Assembly (NCBI RefSeq): GCF_001011035.1
Contig: NZ_CP011492.1
Span: 7,185,447-7,249,446 of the forward strand
Direction of reading: 5' to 3'
Source: Streptomyces sp. CNQ-509
GTDB lineage: Bacteria; Actinomycetota; Actinomycetes; Streptomycetales; Streptomycetaceae
DNA: 64,000 nucleotides
A program made the translations under genes and the position numbers. Below, piece after piece: positions 48,857-57,200 of this stretch (its first letter is position 1; each line of letters starts with the position of its first letter). The notes under the pieces were generated by a model. The model ran no database searches. It was not told the DNA's origin and saw nothing but the letters and a program-made list of their open reading frames with translations.

Positions 48857-49948
48857 ATGCGAAGGACCAAGCCCCTCCTGCTCGGTTCCGCCAGCGTCGC
48901 GACCGCCGCGCTGCTGTTCGCCCTCACCCCGCAGCTCAGCGCGGGAGCCGACGAGGACTCCGCCGCGACCGGCCGCGACGCCCGCGGCACGACCTCGGCC
49001 CAGGCCGCCGCCCGCGCCGCGGCCCCGGCGGGCTCGCCCGTCGCCGAGAACGGCCGGCTGGCGGTCTGCGACACCAGGCTCTGCAACGAGCAGGGCCAGG
49101 CCGTCCAGTTGAACGGCATGAGCTCGCACGGCACCCAGTGGTACGAGCAGTGCCTCACCGACGGCTCCCTCGACGCGCTGGCGCAGGACTGGGACGCGGA
49201 CGTGCTGCGCGTCTCCACGTACGTACAGGAAGACGGCTACGAGACCGACCCCGAGCGCTTCACCGCCCTCGCCCAGCGCGTCGTCGACCAGGCGGTAGAC
49301 CGCGGCATGTACGCGGTCATCGACTGGCACATGCTCAGTCCCGGCGACCCCAACGCCAACACCGCCCTCGCCAAGCGCTTCTTCACCGACATGGCGAGCA
49401 GGTACAGGGACCAGCCCAACGTCTTCTACGAGATCGCCAACGAGCCCAACGGCGTCGGCTGGGGCGCGGTCAAGAGGTACGCCGAGGAGATCATCCCCGT
49501 CGTCCGGCAGCACGACCCGGACGGCGTCGTCCTCGTCGGCACCCGCGCCTGGTCCTCCTTCGGCGTCTCGGACGGGGCGGACGAGCGCGAGGTGATCGAC
49601 AATCCGGTCGACGCCGGGAACATCATGTACACCTTCCACTTCTACGCCGCCTCACACGGGGACGAGTACCTGCAGACGCTCTCCCGCGCCGCCGACGCGC
49701 TGCCGGTGTTCGTCACCGAGTTCGGCACCCAGGACTACGCGGGCGAGGGCGCGAACGACTTCGCGATGTCGCAGCGGTACCTGGACCTCATGAAGCAGAA
49801 GGGCATCTCCTGGACCAACTGGAACTTCTCCGACGACTGGCGCTCGGGCGCGGTGTTCAAGGAGGGCACCTGCGACGGTGACCAGTGGACGGGAACCGGC
49901 GTGCTGAAGGAGGCCGGGGTCTGGATCCGGGCGCGTATCAAGGAGTGA
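48857..49948 (+). CDS. Secreted GH5 endoglucanase (cellulase)
   Basis: A 363-aa exported glycoside hydrolase family 5 enzyme. A signal peptide (LLLGSASVATAALLFALTPQLSAGA) is followed by an Ala-rich linker to about residue 62 and the TIM-barrel domain. The acid/base glutamate is in VFYEIANEPNG and the nucleophile in PVFVTEFGTQDY; other GH5 markers are RVSTYVQEDGY, VIDWHMLSPGDPN and HFYAASHG. No carbohydrate-binding module is attached. ATG 48857 follows CTGGAGACCCCCC. It should cut internal beta-1,4-glucan bonds of cellulose. The next gene is a convergent xylanase. Confidence 0.94.
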   Translation: MRRTKPLLLGSASVATAALLFALTPQLSAGADEDSAATGRDARGTTSAQAAARAAAPAGSPVAENGRLAVCDTRLCNEQGQAVQLNGMSSHGTQWYEQCLTDGSLDALAQDWDADVLRVSTYVQEDGYETDPERFTALAQRVVDQAVDRGMYAVIDWHMLSPGDPNANTALAKRFFTDMASRYRDQPNVFYEIANEPNGVGWGAVKRYAEEIIPVVRQHDPDGVVLVGTRAWSSFGVSDGADEREVIDNPVDAGNIMYTFHFYAASHGDEYLQTLSRAADALPVFVTEFGTQDYAGEGANDFAMSQRYLDLMKQKGISWTNWNFSDDWRSGAVFKEGTCDGDQWTGTGVLKEAGVWIRARIKE

Positions 49949-49965
49949 CGGCGGGGGCCACGACA

Positions 49966-50000
49966 CCGCGGGACCGGCTCGGTGCGGGCCGGTCCCGCGG
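49966..50000. terminator. Bidirectional terminator between cellulase and xylanase
   Basis: A perfect 13-bp stem CCGCGGGACCGGC (49966-49978) / complement (49988-50000) with a 9-nt loop, followed by CTCTTTC. It lies between the two convergent hydrolase genes. Confidence 0.85.
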
Positions 50001-50035
50001 CTCTTTCCCGCCGCCTTCCTCGGTTTTCCCCGGTT

Positions 50036-50722
50036 TCAGCCGACGTTGATGTTGGAGCTGCCGCTGCTCTGGAAACCCTCCGTTGCCATGATCATGTAGT
50101 AGCTGAAGTTGCCGAGTTGCATCCCGGCCCGGGACCACGCGTCGAAGTGCGTGCCGGTGTTGATCGTGCCGCCGACCCGCCGCGACCTGTTGACGCTCCA
50201 GAACTGCGGGAAGGTCTTCGTGCCCTCGACGGAGGGGGCGTTGTAGCGCATCGTCCGGTAGATGTCGTACGTGACGCCGTCGCTGCTCACCGAGCCGTGG
50301 TTCTCGCCGGTGGGCCGGTAGGTGCCGTAGCTGTCGACGATGTAGTACTCGACGAGCGGGTTCGAGGTCCAGCCGTAGAGGCAGAGGTAGCCGTTGCCGG
50401 AGGGGCTGAAGCTGCCGGAGTAGTTCACGTTGCGGCGGCTGCCGTTGCTCCAGCCCTTGCCGCAGACGAAGTTGCCGGTGTTGCGCCACGAGGTGCTGTA
50501 GTTGCCGCCGTTGCCCAGCGTCATCGAGACCGTGCCCTGCGCGTCGGTCCAGAACGAGTAGTAGTACCCGTTGTGGTTGCCGGTCTGGTTGGTCGTGATG
50601 GTCTGCGCGTGGGCGACGCCGGCGGGCAGGAGCGTGGCCGCGGACGCGCCGAGGGCGACTGCTCCGGCGCGGCCGACGAACTGCCGGCGGCTCACGCCGT
50701 GGGGGGTGCCGTTCGTGTTCAT
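50036..50722 (-). CDS. Secreted GH11 endo-1,4-beta-xylanase
   Basis: A 228-aa family 11 xylanase. A Tat signal (SRRQFVGRAGAVALGA...GVAHA) exports it folded. The beta-jelly-roll domain has YYYSFWTDAQGTVSMTLGNGGNYS, the nucleophile Glu in PLVEYYIVDSYGTYRP and the acid/base Glu in MIMATEGFQSSGSSNINV, which is the family's classical ending. No carbohydrate-binding module follows. ATG 50722 is preceded by GAGGAGGAAG. It hydrolyses xylan backbones and complements the adjacent GH5. Confidence 0.96.
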   Translation of the reverse strand: MNTNGTPHGVSRRQFVGRAGAVALGASAATLLPAGVAHAQTITTNQTGNHNGYYYSFWTDAQGTVSMTLGNGGNYSTSWRNTGNFVCGKGWSNGSRRNVNYSGSFSPSGNGYLCLYGWTSNPLVEYYIVDSYGTYRPTGENHGSVSSDGVTYDIYRTMRYNAPSVEGTKTFPQFWSVNRSRRVGGTINTGTHFDAWSRAGMQLGNFSYYMIMATEGFQSSGSSNINVG

Positions 50723-50793
50723 TCTTCCTCCTCGTGACGGCAGGCGGGAGGGCCTGCCGCCGGGCCAGTGTGGCGCCGAACGGGTCGTGCGTC

Positions 50794-50846
50794 AGTGTTG
50801 AACCGCCGGGGAAGGGTGTCAATAGTTTCGGCGGTGATTCCGAAAC
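50794..50846 (-). promoter_or_regulatory. Xylanase promoter with upstream inverted repeat
   Basis: On the minus strand TTGACA (50822-50817) is a perfect -35 and AACACT (50799-50794), 17 nt later, is a possible -10. Directly upstream GTTTCGG (50825-50831) and CCGAAAC (50840-50846) form an inverted repeat with an 8-nt centre, at the same place relative to the -35 as the palindrome before the cellulase. Confidence 0.55.
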
Positions 50847-50970
50847 ATTGCAGTGAGGTGTCCTCGAGGTGGGTAAGTATCGCCGCAGTTCAGGCGGTTA
50901 TACGCGAGAGAGGTGCAACGCAAGTCCGTCGGGGGAGTATTGAGAAGATCCCAAGAGAGGATTCTGCGCC

Positions 50971-50981
50971 CGAAAGTTTCG
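50971..50981. promoter_or_regulatory. CGAAAGTTTCG palindrome, xylanase operator type
   Basis: CGAAAGTTTCG (CGAAACTTTCG on the other strand) matches the palindrome reported before Streptomyces lividans xylanase genes, as I recall it. It is 249 nt upstream of the GH11 start and 5 nt past the kinase stop. Its core is shared with 48751-48763. Confidence 0.6.
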
Positions 50982-50986
50982 AAGGA

Positions 50987-53722
50987 TCAGGTGACCTGGT
51001 CGTGACGGCCGAGAAAACGGAACGCTCCGTTGTGGGCCTCGTAGAGGAACGCCGTCCTGCTCGGCTCCAGCATGTGCACCAGGTCCGCGGTGAAGCGCAG
51101 CGGCTTGGCCACGCCCGCGTGGCTCACCTCCACGATCCGCTCCGCGACCTGGCCCGGCACGATCTCCGTGCCGCCGCCCAGCGCGTCGAGCGCGGCGGCG
51201 ATCAGGCCCACGGCGTCGTACGCCTCGGCGGCCCAGCGGGGCGGCGGGCCGTCGTAGCGCTCGCGGTACGCGGCCGTGAAGGCGCGGGCCGCCTTCGACG
51301 TCGCCTGCTCCGCCGCCGTGTACGGCGCGCCGAAGACCCAGCCCTCGGCCGCTGCCCCCGCCTCCCGCAGGAACGCCGGCCGCATCACCGGCTCGAACGA
51401 CGTCCGCGGCCCGTCGAAGCCGGCCGCGGCGAGCGCGCGGGCGCACGACGCCGCGCGCCCGGGTGAGGCGCCGGCGTAGACGACGGCCTCCGGCCGGCGC
51501 GCGAGCGCCGCGGCGACGGCCGCGCCGAACCCGTCCGCCGCCGCCACCGGATGGAAACTCGCCTCGCCCTCCCCGGGCGGCGACTCGCGCAGGGTGTCGA
51601 CCACGCCCTGCACCTCGCCGCCCGCGGCGGCGTCCTGCACGACCGCGGTACGGACCACGCCGCGTACCCGCGTCAGGTAGTCGAGGACCGGGTGCGTGTG
51701 ATAGGCGCCCGACAGCCGGGTGCCGACGAGCGACGGGGCGTCGGTCCTGCCCACCCCGACCGCTTCGGTGTCGACCGACACGTTCACAGCGGCCAGCGAC
51801 TCCTCGCCGTAGAGCGGGAGCGCGGCGCGCAGGGTGCCGGCGGTGGTCGGGCCGAGTACCGCCCGGAAGGACCGCTCGCCGAGCACCTGCCGGGCCACGT
51901 CCTCCGCCCGGCCGGGGTCGCCGCGGTCGTCGTACGGGACGAGGGCGAGCCGGTAGCGGGCGCCGTCGCGGGCGTTGTGCAGCGCCACGGCGAGCCGGGC
52001 GCCGCGCTCGTGGGCGACGCCGACGGCGCTCTGATCACCCGTCAGGGCGGCGTGCAGGGCGATGGGGTGGGTGGGCAGGCGCGGTGAAGCGCCGCCGTCC
52101 CCGCCGCCGTTGCCGTCGCGGAAGAGCGCGGCCGCCCCGCCCCCCGCGGCGGTGAGCACGGCGGCGGCGCCGCCGACGAGGAACCGCCGCCGGGAGGGCC
52201 CGTGCCGGCCCGCGGTGACGGTGTCCGCCGCGCCGGGCGGCGCGGCGCCGGCGAGCGCGCTCTGCCGCGGCGGCGGGTCGAGTGCCCGGGCGGACCGCTC
52301 GGCGACGAGCCGCAACACGGGCGACGGCAGCCAGTCATGGGGGCCGGCGGGCAGGCCCGCAACGGGCGCGGGGGGCGGGGCGGCCGGGATACGGGGCGCC
52401 GGGTCGCCGGGCCGGTCCGCGGCGCGTGCGCGGGGGAGCCGCGGATCGCCCGCGCCGTCCGCGGCACGGGCGCCGGCGGCGGGTCGCTCCGGCGCGGGCG
52501 GCCCGGTGTCACCGGGCCGGTCCGCGGCCCGTACGCCGGAGGGCCGTGCCTCACCGGCGCCGTCCGCGGCGGGCGGGCCGTCCGCGGAGCCGTCCTCGCG
52601 CCCCTGCGGGTCGTCGGCGTTCCCGCCGGACTCCCGGCCCCCGGCGCCGCGGTCGTCCACCGCGCGGCGCTCACCCGCGAGTTCGTCCGCCTCCGTCCAG
52701 CGGCCCGCCGCGCCGTGTCCTGCGGCCTCCGTCGCTTCGTACGGCAGCGTCTCCGACGCCGGCCCGCCTTCTCCGGCCTCTCCTGCCACCTGGTCCCGCA
52801 GGACCCGGGTGGCCGCGTCCGGCGGCGGGGGCGCCGGGACCCGCGGGTCGACGGGTCCCTCCGCGGGCGCCGCGGACGCGTCACCCGGTGCCCGGCTCGC
52901 GGCGGCGCCCGGCTCCGCCGCCAGCGCCGTCCGCAGCTCCGCCGCCGTGGGCCTGTCGTCCGGGGCCTTCGCCAGGCACGCCGTGATCGCCGCCCGCAGT
53001 CCCCGCGGCAGCACCTCGAGTCCCGCCAGATCCGGCGCCTCGTGCACCGTGCGGTACAGGACCGCGGCCGGGTTGCCCGTGCCGTACGGGCGGCGGGCCG
53101 TGGCCGCGTACGCCAGTACGCAGCCCAGCGCGAACACGTCGCTCGGCGGCCCCGCCCGGCCGCCCGCCCTGATCTGCTCCGGCGCCAGGTACCCGGGCGT
53201 CCCGATCACCGCGTCCGGTGCCGTCAGCGCCGTTGCCCCGGAGTCGTGCGCGATGCCGAAGTCGATCAGCCGCGGCCCGTCGAGCGCGAGCAGCACGTTG
53301 CCCGGCTTGACGTCCCGGTGCACGAGCCCCGCCGCGTGCACTTCCGCCAGCGCCTCCGCCAGCCGCGCGCCCAGTGCCGAGACGGCGTACGGCGGCAGCG
53401 GCCCGTACCCGTCGACCGCCTCCACCAGCGCGGGCCCCGGCACGAACGCCGTGGCCAGCCACGGCGCCCGGGCCTCGGCGTCGGCCGCGGTCACCGGCAC
53501 CACCCAGCGGCCCGTCAGCCCCGTCGCGAGACGCACCTCGCGCCGGAACCGGGCGCGGAACGCCGGGTTCGCCGCGTGCTCGGGCCGGATGACCTTCAGC
53601 GCCACCAGCGTGCCGTCGCCCGCGCGCGCCAGGTAGACCACGCCCATGCCGCCCGCGCCGAGCCGGGCGAGTAGCCTGTGCCCGCCCAGCTCGTCCGGGT
53701 CGTCCGCGCGCAGCGCCCGCAT
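50987..53722 (-). CDS. Ser/Thr kinase fused to an ABC-type solute-binding receptor (1)
   Basis: A 911-aa protein. The N-terminal Hanks-type kinase (about 10-275) has glycine loop LGAGGMGVVYLARAGDG, VALKVIRPE with the ATP lysine, HRDVKPGNVLL, LIDFGIAHDSG and GTPGYLAPEQI. A disordered Ala/Pro/Gly/Arg linker (about 275-500) follows, then one membrane helix (RRFLVGGAAAVLTAAGGGAALF) and an extracellular branched-chain-amino-acid-type binding domain (LHAALTGDQSAVGVAHERGARLA, FRAVLGPTTAGTLRAALPLYGE, RWAAEAYDAVGLIAAAL). It should couple an external ligand to phosphorylation inside. It starts 13 nt after its paralogue. Confidence 0.92.
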   Translation of the reverse strand: MRALRADDPDELGGHRLLARLGAGGMGVVYLARAGDGTLVALKVIRPEHAANPAFRARFRREVRLATGLTGRWVVPVTAADAEARAPWLATAFVPGPALVEAVDGYGPLPPYAVSALGARLAEALAEVHAAGLVHRDVKPGNVLLALDGPRLIDFGIAHDSGATALTAPDAVIGTPGYLAPEQIRAGGRAGPPSDVFALGCVLAYAATARRPYGTGNPAAVLYRTVHEAPDLAGLEVLPRGLRAAITACLAKAPDDRPTAAELRTALAAEPGAAASRAPGDASAAPAEGPVDPRVPAPPPPDAATRVLRDQVAGEAGEGGPASETLPYEATEAAGHGAAGRWTEADELAGERRAVDDRGAGGRESGGNADDPQGREDGSADGPPAADGAGEARPSGVRAADRPGDTGPPAPERPAAGARAADGAGDPRLPRARAADRPGDPAPRIPAAPPPAPVAGLPAGPHDWLPSPVLRLVAERSARALDPPPRQSALAGAAPPGAADTVTAGRHGPSRRRFLVGGAAAVLTAAGGGAAALFRDGNGGGDGGASPRLPTHPIALHAALTGDQSAVGVAHERGARLAVALHNARDGARYRLALVPYDDRGDPGRAEDVARQVLGERSFRAVLGPTTAGTLRAALPLYGEESLAAVNVSVDTEAVGVGRTDAPSLVGTRLSGAYHTHPVLDYLTRVRGVVRTAVVQDAAAGGEVQGVVDTLRESPPGEGEASFHPVAAADGFGAAVAAALARRPEAVVYAGASPGRAASCARALAAAGFDGPRTSFEPVMRPAFLREAGAAAEGWVFGAPYTAAEQATSKAARAFTAAYRERYDGPPPRWAAEAYDAVGLIAAALDALGGGTEIVPGQVAERIVEVSHAGVAKPLRFTADLVHMLEPSRTAFLYEAHNGAFRFLGRHDQVT

Positions 53723-53735
53723 CGTCCGCCCCCCG

Positions 53736-55928
53736 TCAGGAGCCGGGGAGGGCCACCGGGCCGACGTAGCCGAACCGGCCGTCCTCGACGCGGTAGTGGT
53801 GGATCTTCCCCTGCTCGATCTCCCTGCTCTCGTCGAAGCTGTACGTGGCCGTCAGCCCCTTGAACCGGGCGGCGGTCAGCGACGCGGCCAGCGCCTCGCG
53901 CGTGGGCCTGCGCCTGCTCTTGCGCGCGAGCGCGGCCAGCCGGTCGGCGATCAGCCGCGTCACGTCGTACGCCTCCGCCGCCCACGGCCCCGGCGCGCCG
54001 CCGAACCGCTTGCGGTACGCGGCGGCGAAGTCCCGTACCGCATCGGCGTCCGCTCCGACGTACGGCGTCAGCGTCTGCCAGCCCTCCGCCGCGTCGGCGG
54101 CCGCGGCCGTGAACGCGCCGCCGGCCGCGGGCTCGTCGAGGAACCGCGGTCCGTCGAAGCCGCGCTTCGCCAGCTCGCGCGCGACCGCCGCGGCGCGCTC
54201 GGGCGTGCCGGTGTAGAAGAAACCGTCGACGCCGTGGTCGACGATGTCCGCGACCACCGGGCCCAGCGCACCGGCGTCCGCGGCGGCGGGTACAACGCGC
54301 AGGTACAGTCCCAGCTCCGCGCCCGTCGCCGCGTTGTGCGCGATGGTGCTGTGTTCGAAGGCACGGATCCCGCCCGCCCGGTCGGACAGCAGGCCGATGT
54401 TCGCCGCGCCCTGGCCCAGGAGCACGTACACGGTGGTCAAGGCGGGCCGCAGGCTGAGAGCAGTGGCGTGGAAGTACGCCTTCGGCTCCCCGTTGACCAG
54501 CGCCGCCTGCGCGGCGCTGTACGACCCCTCCGAGACCGTCAGCAGCGGCATCCCCGCGCCGTTGTAGGCGTCCAGGGACGCCTGGGCGGAGCCGTAGCCG
54601 GTCGGGCCGAGGACGGCGAGCACATCGCGGTCGCCGACGAGCCGCCGGGCGACGGTGAGCGCGCGGGCCGGGTCCCCGCCGTCGTCGGCGACGGTCAGCT
54701 CCAGCGTGAACGGCGCGTTCTCACGGGCGTTGAACTGCTCCACCGCCAGCCGCGCGGCCCGCTCCTGGGCCGCCCCGGCTTCTCTCTGAGGTCCCGTCAG
54801 GTCCGCGTGCAGCCCGAGGGTGCGGCGCGGGCCGCGCGCCTCAGCGGGCGCCTCGCCGTCGTCGCGCAGCACCGCCCACAGCGCTGCTCCGCCGCCCGCG
54901 GCGAGGAGCGCGCCGCCGCCGGCCAGCGCGAGGATCCGGCGGCGGCCGGGACGGGCGGGTGCCGCCGGGGCCGCGGTGGTGTCCACGTCCCCCGCGTCTC
55001 CGGCACGCGTCCCTGAGACCTCGGTGGGCTCCACGCCGGGCAGTCGCAGCATCTCCGCAGAACGCTCGGCGACCATCCGCACCACCGCGTCCGGCAGCCA
55101 GTCGATGTCGCCCTCGGGCGCGTCCGCGACCAGTTCGGCGTCCAACCCGGCCGCGGTCGGCCGCCCTTCTGCCTCCTTCGAAAGGCACCGCACGAGCAGC
55201 GCCCGCAGCCCCTCGTCCGCGAGGCCGTCCAGATCCGGCTCGTCGTGCACCGTGCGGTAGAGCAGCGCGTCCGCGGCGCCCGTACCGAACGGCGGCCGGC
55301 CGGTGGCCGCGTACGCCAGCACGCACCCCAGCGAGAAGACGTCGCTCGCCGGGCCGACCCGCTGCGCCCGCGCCTGCTCGGGGGAGAGGAACCCGGGCGT
55401 GCCGACGACCATGCTGTCCGACGTCAGCTCCGTCTCCTCGGCCGCCGTGGGCCGGGCGATGCCGAAGTCGATGAGCCGCGGGCCGTCGAGCGCGAGCAGC
55501 ACGTTGCCCGGCTTGAGGTCGCGGTGGACAAGACCGGCGTCGTGCACCGCGGCGACCGCGCGCGCGAGCACCTTGCCCAGCACCCGTACGCCGTGGCCGG
55601 GAAGCGGACCGCACGCCTCGACCGCCTCGGCCAGCGAGGGGCCCGGCACGAAGGCCGTGGCCAGCCACGGCGCGTCGGCCTCGGTGTCGGCGTCGAGCAC
55701 CGGCACCACCCACGGGCTGGCGACCCGGCGGGCGGACGCCGCCTCACGGCGGAACCGGGCCCGGAACTCGGGCCGTTCCGCGTACTCGGGCTGGATCACC
55801 TTGACCGCGGCCGGGGAGCCGGCCCGGGTGCGGGCGAGGTAGACCACGCCCATGCCGCCGGCGCCGAGCCGGCCCAGCAGCCGGTTCCCGCCGAGGTGCG
55901 CGGGGTCGGAGGGGAGCAACCGCTCCAT
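53736..55928 (-). CDS. Ser/Thr kinase fused to an ABC-type solute-binding receptor (2)
   Basis: A 730-aa paralogue of the next gene with the same order but a short linker. Kinase domain about 12-270: LGAGGMGVVYLARTRAG, AAVKVIQPEYA, HRDLKPGNVLLALDGPRLIDFGIARP, GTPGFLSPEQARAQRVGPASDVFSLG. Membrane helix RRRILALAGGGALLAAGGGAALWAVL at about 335-360. The receptor domain begins LGLHADLTGPQREAGAAQERAARLAVEQFN and ends KIHHYRVEDGRFGYVG. The ATG at 55928 overlaps the stop of the lipoprotein gene (TGATG). Ligand unknown. Confidence 0.92.
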   Translation of the reverse strand: MERLLPSDPAHLGGNRLLGRLGAGGMGVVYLARTRAGSPAAVKVIQPEYAERPEFRARFRREAASARRVASPWVVPVLDADTEADAPWLATAFVPGPSLAEAVEACGPLPGHGVRVLGKVLARAVAAVHDAGLVHRDLKPGNVLLALDGPRLIDFGIARPTAAEETELTSDSMVVGTPGFLSPEQARAQRVGPASDVFSLGCVLAYAATGRPPFGTGAADALLYRTVHDEPDLDGLADEGLRALLVRCLSKEAEGRPTAAGLDAELVADAPEGDIDWLPDAVVRMVAERSAEMLRLPGVEPTEVSGTRAGDAGDVDTTAAPAAPARPGRRRILALAGGGALLAAGGGAALWAVLRDDGEAPAEARGPRRTLGLHADLTGPQREAGAAQERAARLAVEQFNARENAPFTLELTVADDGGDPARALTVARRLVGDRDVLAVLGPTGYGSAQASLDAYNGAGMPLLTVSEGSYSAAQAALVNGEPKAYFHATALSLRPALTTVYVLLGQGAANIGLLSDRAGGIRAFEHSTIAHNAATGAELGLYLRVVPAAADAGALGPVVADIVDHGVDGFFYTGTPERAAAVARELAKRGFDGPRFLDEPAAGGAFTAAAADAAEGWQTLTPYVGADADAVRDFAAAYRKRFGGAPGPWAAEAYDVTRLIADRLAALARKSRRRPTREALAASLTAARFKGLTATYSFDESREIEQGKIHHYRVEDGRFGYVGPVALPGS

Positions 55929-56788
55929 CAGTCGCCCTCCTTCGTTCCCGGTGAGCCGTCTCCGGCGTCTCCCGCGTCTCCCGGGTCCTCGCGGGCGATC
56001 GCGCCCTGGGCCCGCTGCATCATCGTCACCAGCGGCTTGACGCTCATGGTCGCCACGTCCCCGGCGACGGTCTTCTCTCCGGCGCAGACGGACACGCCGA
56101 CGACCACCGGGCCGAACGTCGACTGGTCCCACGTGTACGGGTACGGCCCGCCCCGGCTGTCGCTCACGCACTCGCCGCGCTCCGAGAGCGCGTCGTCGCT
56201 CGTCTCGTTGGCGCCCTCGCCGTACGCGAGCGCCAGCGACGTCAGGCCCGTCAGCCGCTCGCCGGCCCGCAGCGTCTGCTCCGGGCAGCCGACCGCCTCC
56301 TCCAGCATCCGCGCCTGCTCCCACGCCGCGTCGAGAGTCGTACGGTGCACGGTGACGGTGGCGGAGACCTCCATGGCCCCCTTGCCGCCCGCGGCGGGGA
56401 TCTCGAAGTAGCGGGTGCGCGTGGCCAGTACGTCGTCCGGAAGCCCCTCCGTGCGCCACGCGCAGTCCTCGGCGAGCACGGTCCAGCGCGCCGGATCGCT
56501 CTCGTACGGCGTCGCCTTCACCGTGCCGGGGCCGAAGTGCTCCGGCTCGGCGAGGACGTCCTGGACCAACCGCCGCGCCTGCGCCGCGGTCCGCGGGACC
56601 TTCTCCGGGTCGGCCTCGGGCCTCGGTGCCCGCGTGGGCGCCGTATCGCCGCCGGCCGTCGCGCTCCTGCTCGCGGTCGCCTTCTTCCCGGGCTCGCTTC
56701 CGCTGTCGCAGGCGGCCGCGCCCGCGAGCAGCATCGCGACTAACGCCGCCGGAACACCCCGGCGGCGCACGCGTCTTCCGTACGCCAT
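55928..56788 (-). CDS. Lipoprotein co-transcribed with the receptor kinases
   Basis: A 286-aa predicted lipoprotein: signal peptide GVPAALVAMLLAG with lipobox AGAAAC, then a Ser/Thr/Ala-rich linker and a globular domain with QARRLVQDVLAEPEHFGPGTVKA, ARWTVLAEDCAWRTEG, VGCPEQTLRAGERLTG and a late VGVSVCAGEK. Cysteines at regular places suggest disulphides. The C-terminus is Asp/Gly/Glu-rich (DPGDAGDAGDG). ATG 56788 follows GGTGGGAGTC. Family not recognised. It is the first gene of the three-gene operon, so it may work with the kinases outside the membrane. Confidence 0.75.
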   Translation of the reverse strand: MAYGRRVRRRGVPAALVAMLLAGAAACDSGSEPGKKATASRSATAGGDTAPTRAPRPEADPEKVPRTAAQARRLVQDVLAEPEHFGPGTVKATPYESDPARWTVLAEDCAWRTEGLPDDVLATRTRYFEIPAAGGKGAMEVSATVTVHRTTLDAAWEQARMLEEAVGCPEQTLRAGERLTGLTSLALAYGEGANETSDDALSERGECVSDSRGGPYPYTWDQSTFGPVVVGVSVCAGEKTVAGDVATMSVKPLVTMMQRAQGAIAREDPGDAGDAGDGSPGTKEGD

Positions 56789-57200
56789 GACTCCCACCCC
56801 TGCCCCCTGCCCTCCGCGACCCTCCGGCCCGGCGTGCCGAACGCCACGCGGCGGCCACCCCTACGGATGCCGCTCCGGTGTCCGGCGGTTCCGCTGCCGG
56901 ACACCGGAGCGGCATCGCGTCTTGGCGGTGAACTCTACAAGGGCGCCGGGCCTCCGTCTGCGCCGGAAAATGGCCGTTGCCCGGGCGGGCTGGCATGCCG
57001 TACGTTGTGCGTATGGGAACTCTGTGATCACCGCCGGGCGCACGACCGCGTAGAGCCACGCTCCGCGTGCCGTCGCGCCCGTCCGTGCGCGAGTCCCGCT
57101 TCCCCCGCCCTTCCGTGCGGCGCCGCGGCGCGCTCTCGTGTACGGACCCGTCCTCGATCCGTCGCGAACGGCCACGGCCGGGAACAGGGGCACCCACCTC
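56789..57200. other. Divergent control region between kinase operon and ABC-F gene
   Basis: A 412-nt gap. It contains the long inverted repeat listed next, then a possible promoter TTGCCC (56977-56982), 18 nt, TACGTT (57001-57006) for the ABC-F gene. About 190 nt of leader follow, including short frames ATG 57013 to TGA 57027 (4 codons) and GTG 57024 to TAG 57053 (9 codons). No larger gene is visible. Confidence 0.55.
56866..56916. repeat. Perfect 21-bp inverted repeat
   Basis: Left arm 56866-56886 (begins GATGCCGCTCCGG) and right arm 56896-56916 are exact complements over 21 bp with a 9-nt loop (GGTTCCGCT... region). It lies 78 nt upstream of the lipoprotein start and about 285 nt upstream of the ABC-F start, so it is not a simple terminator of either gene. 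Confidence 0.8.
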
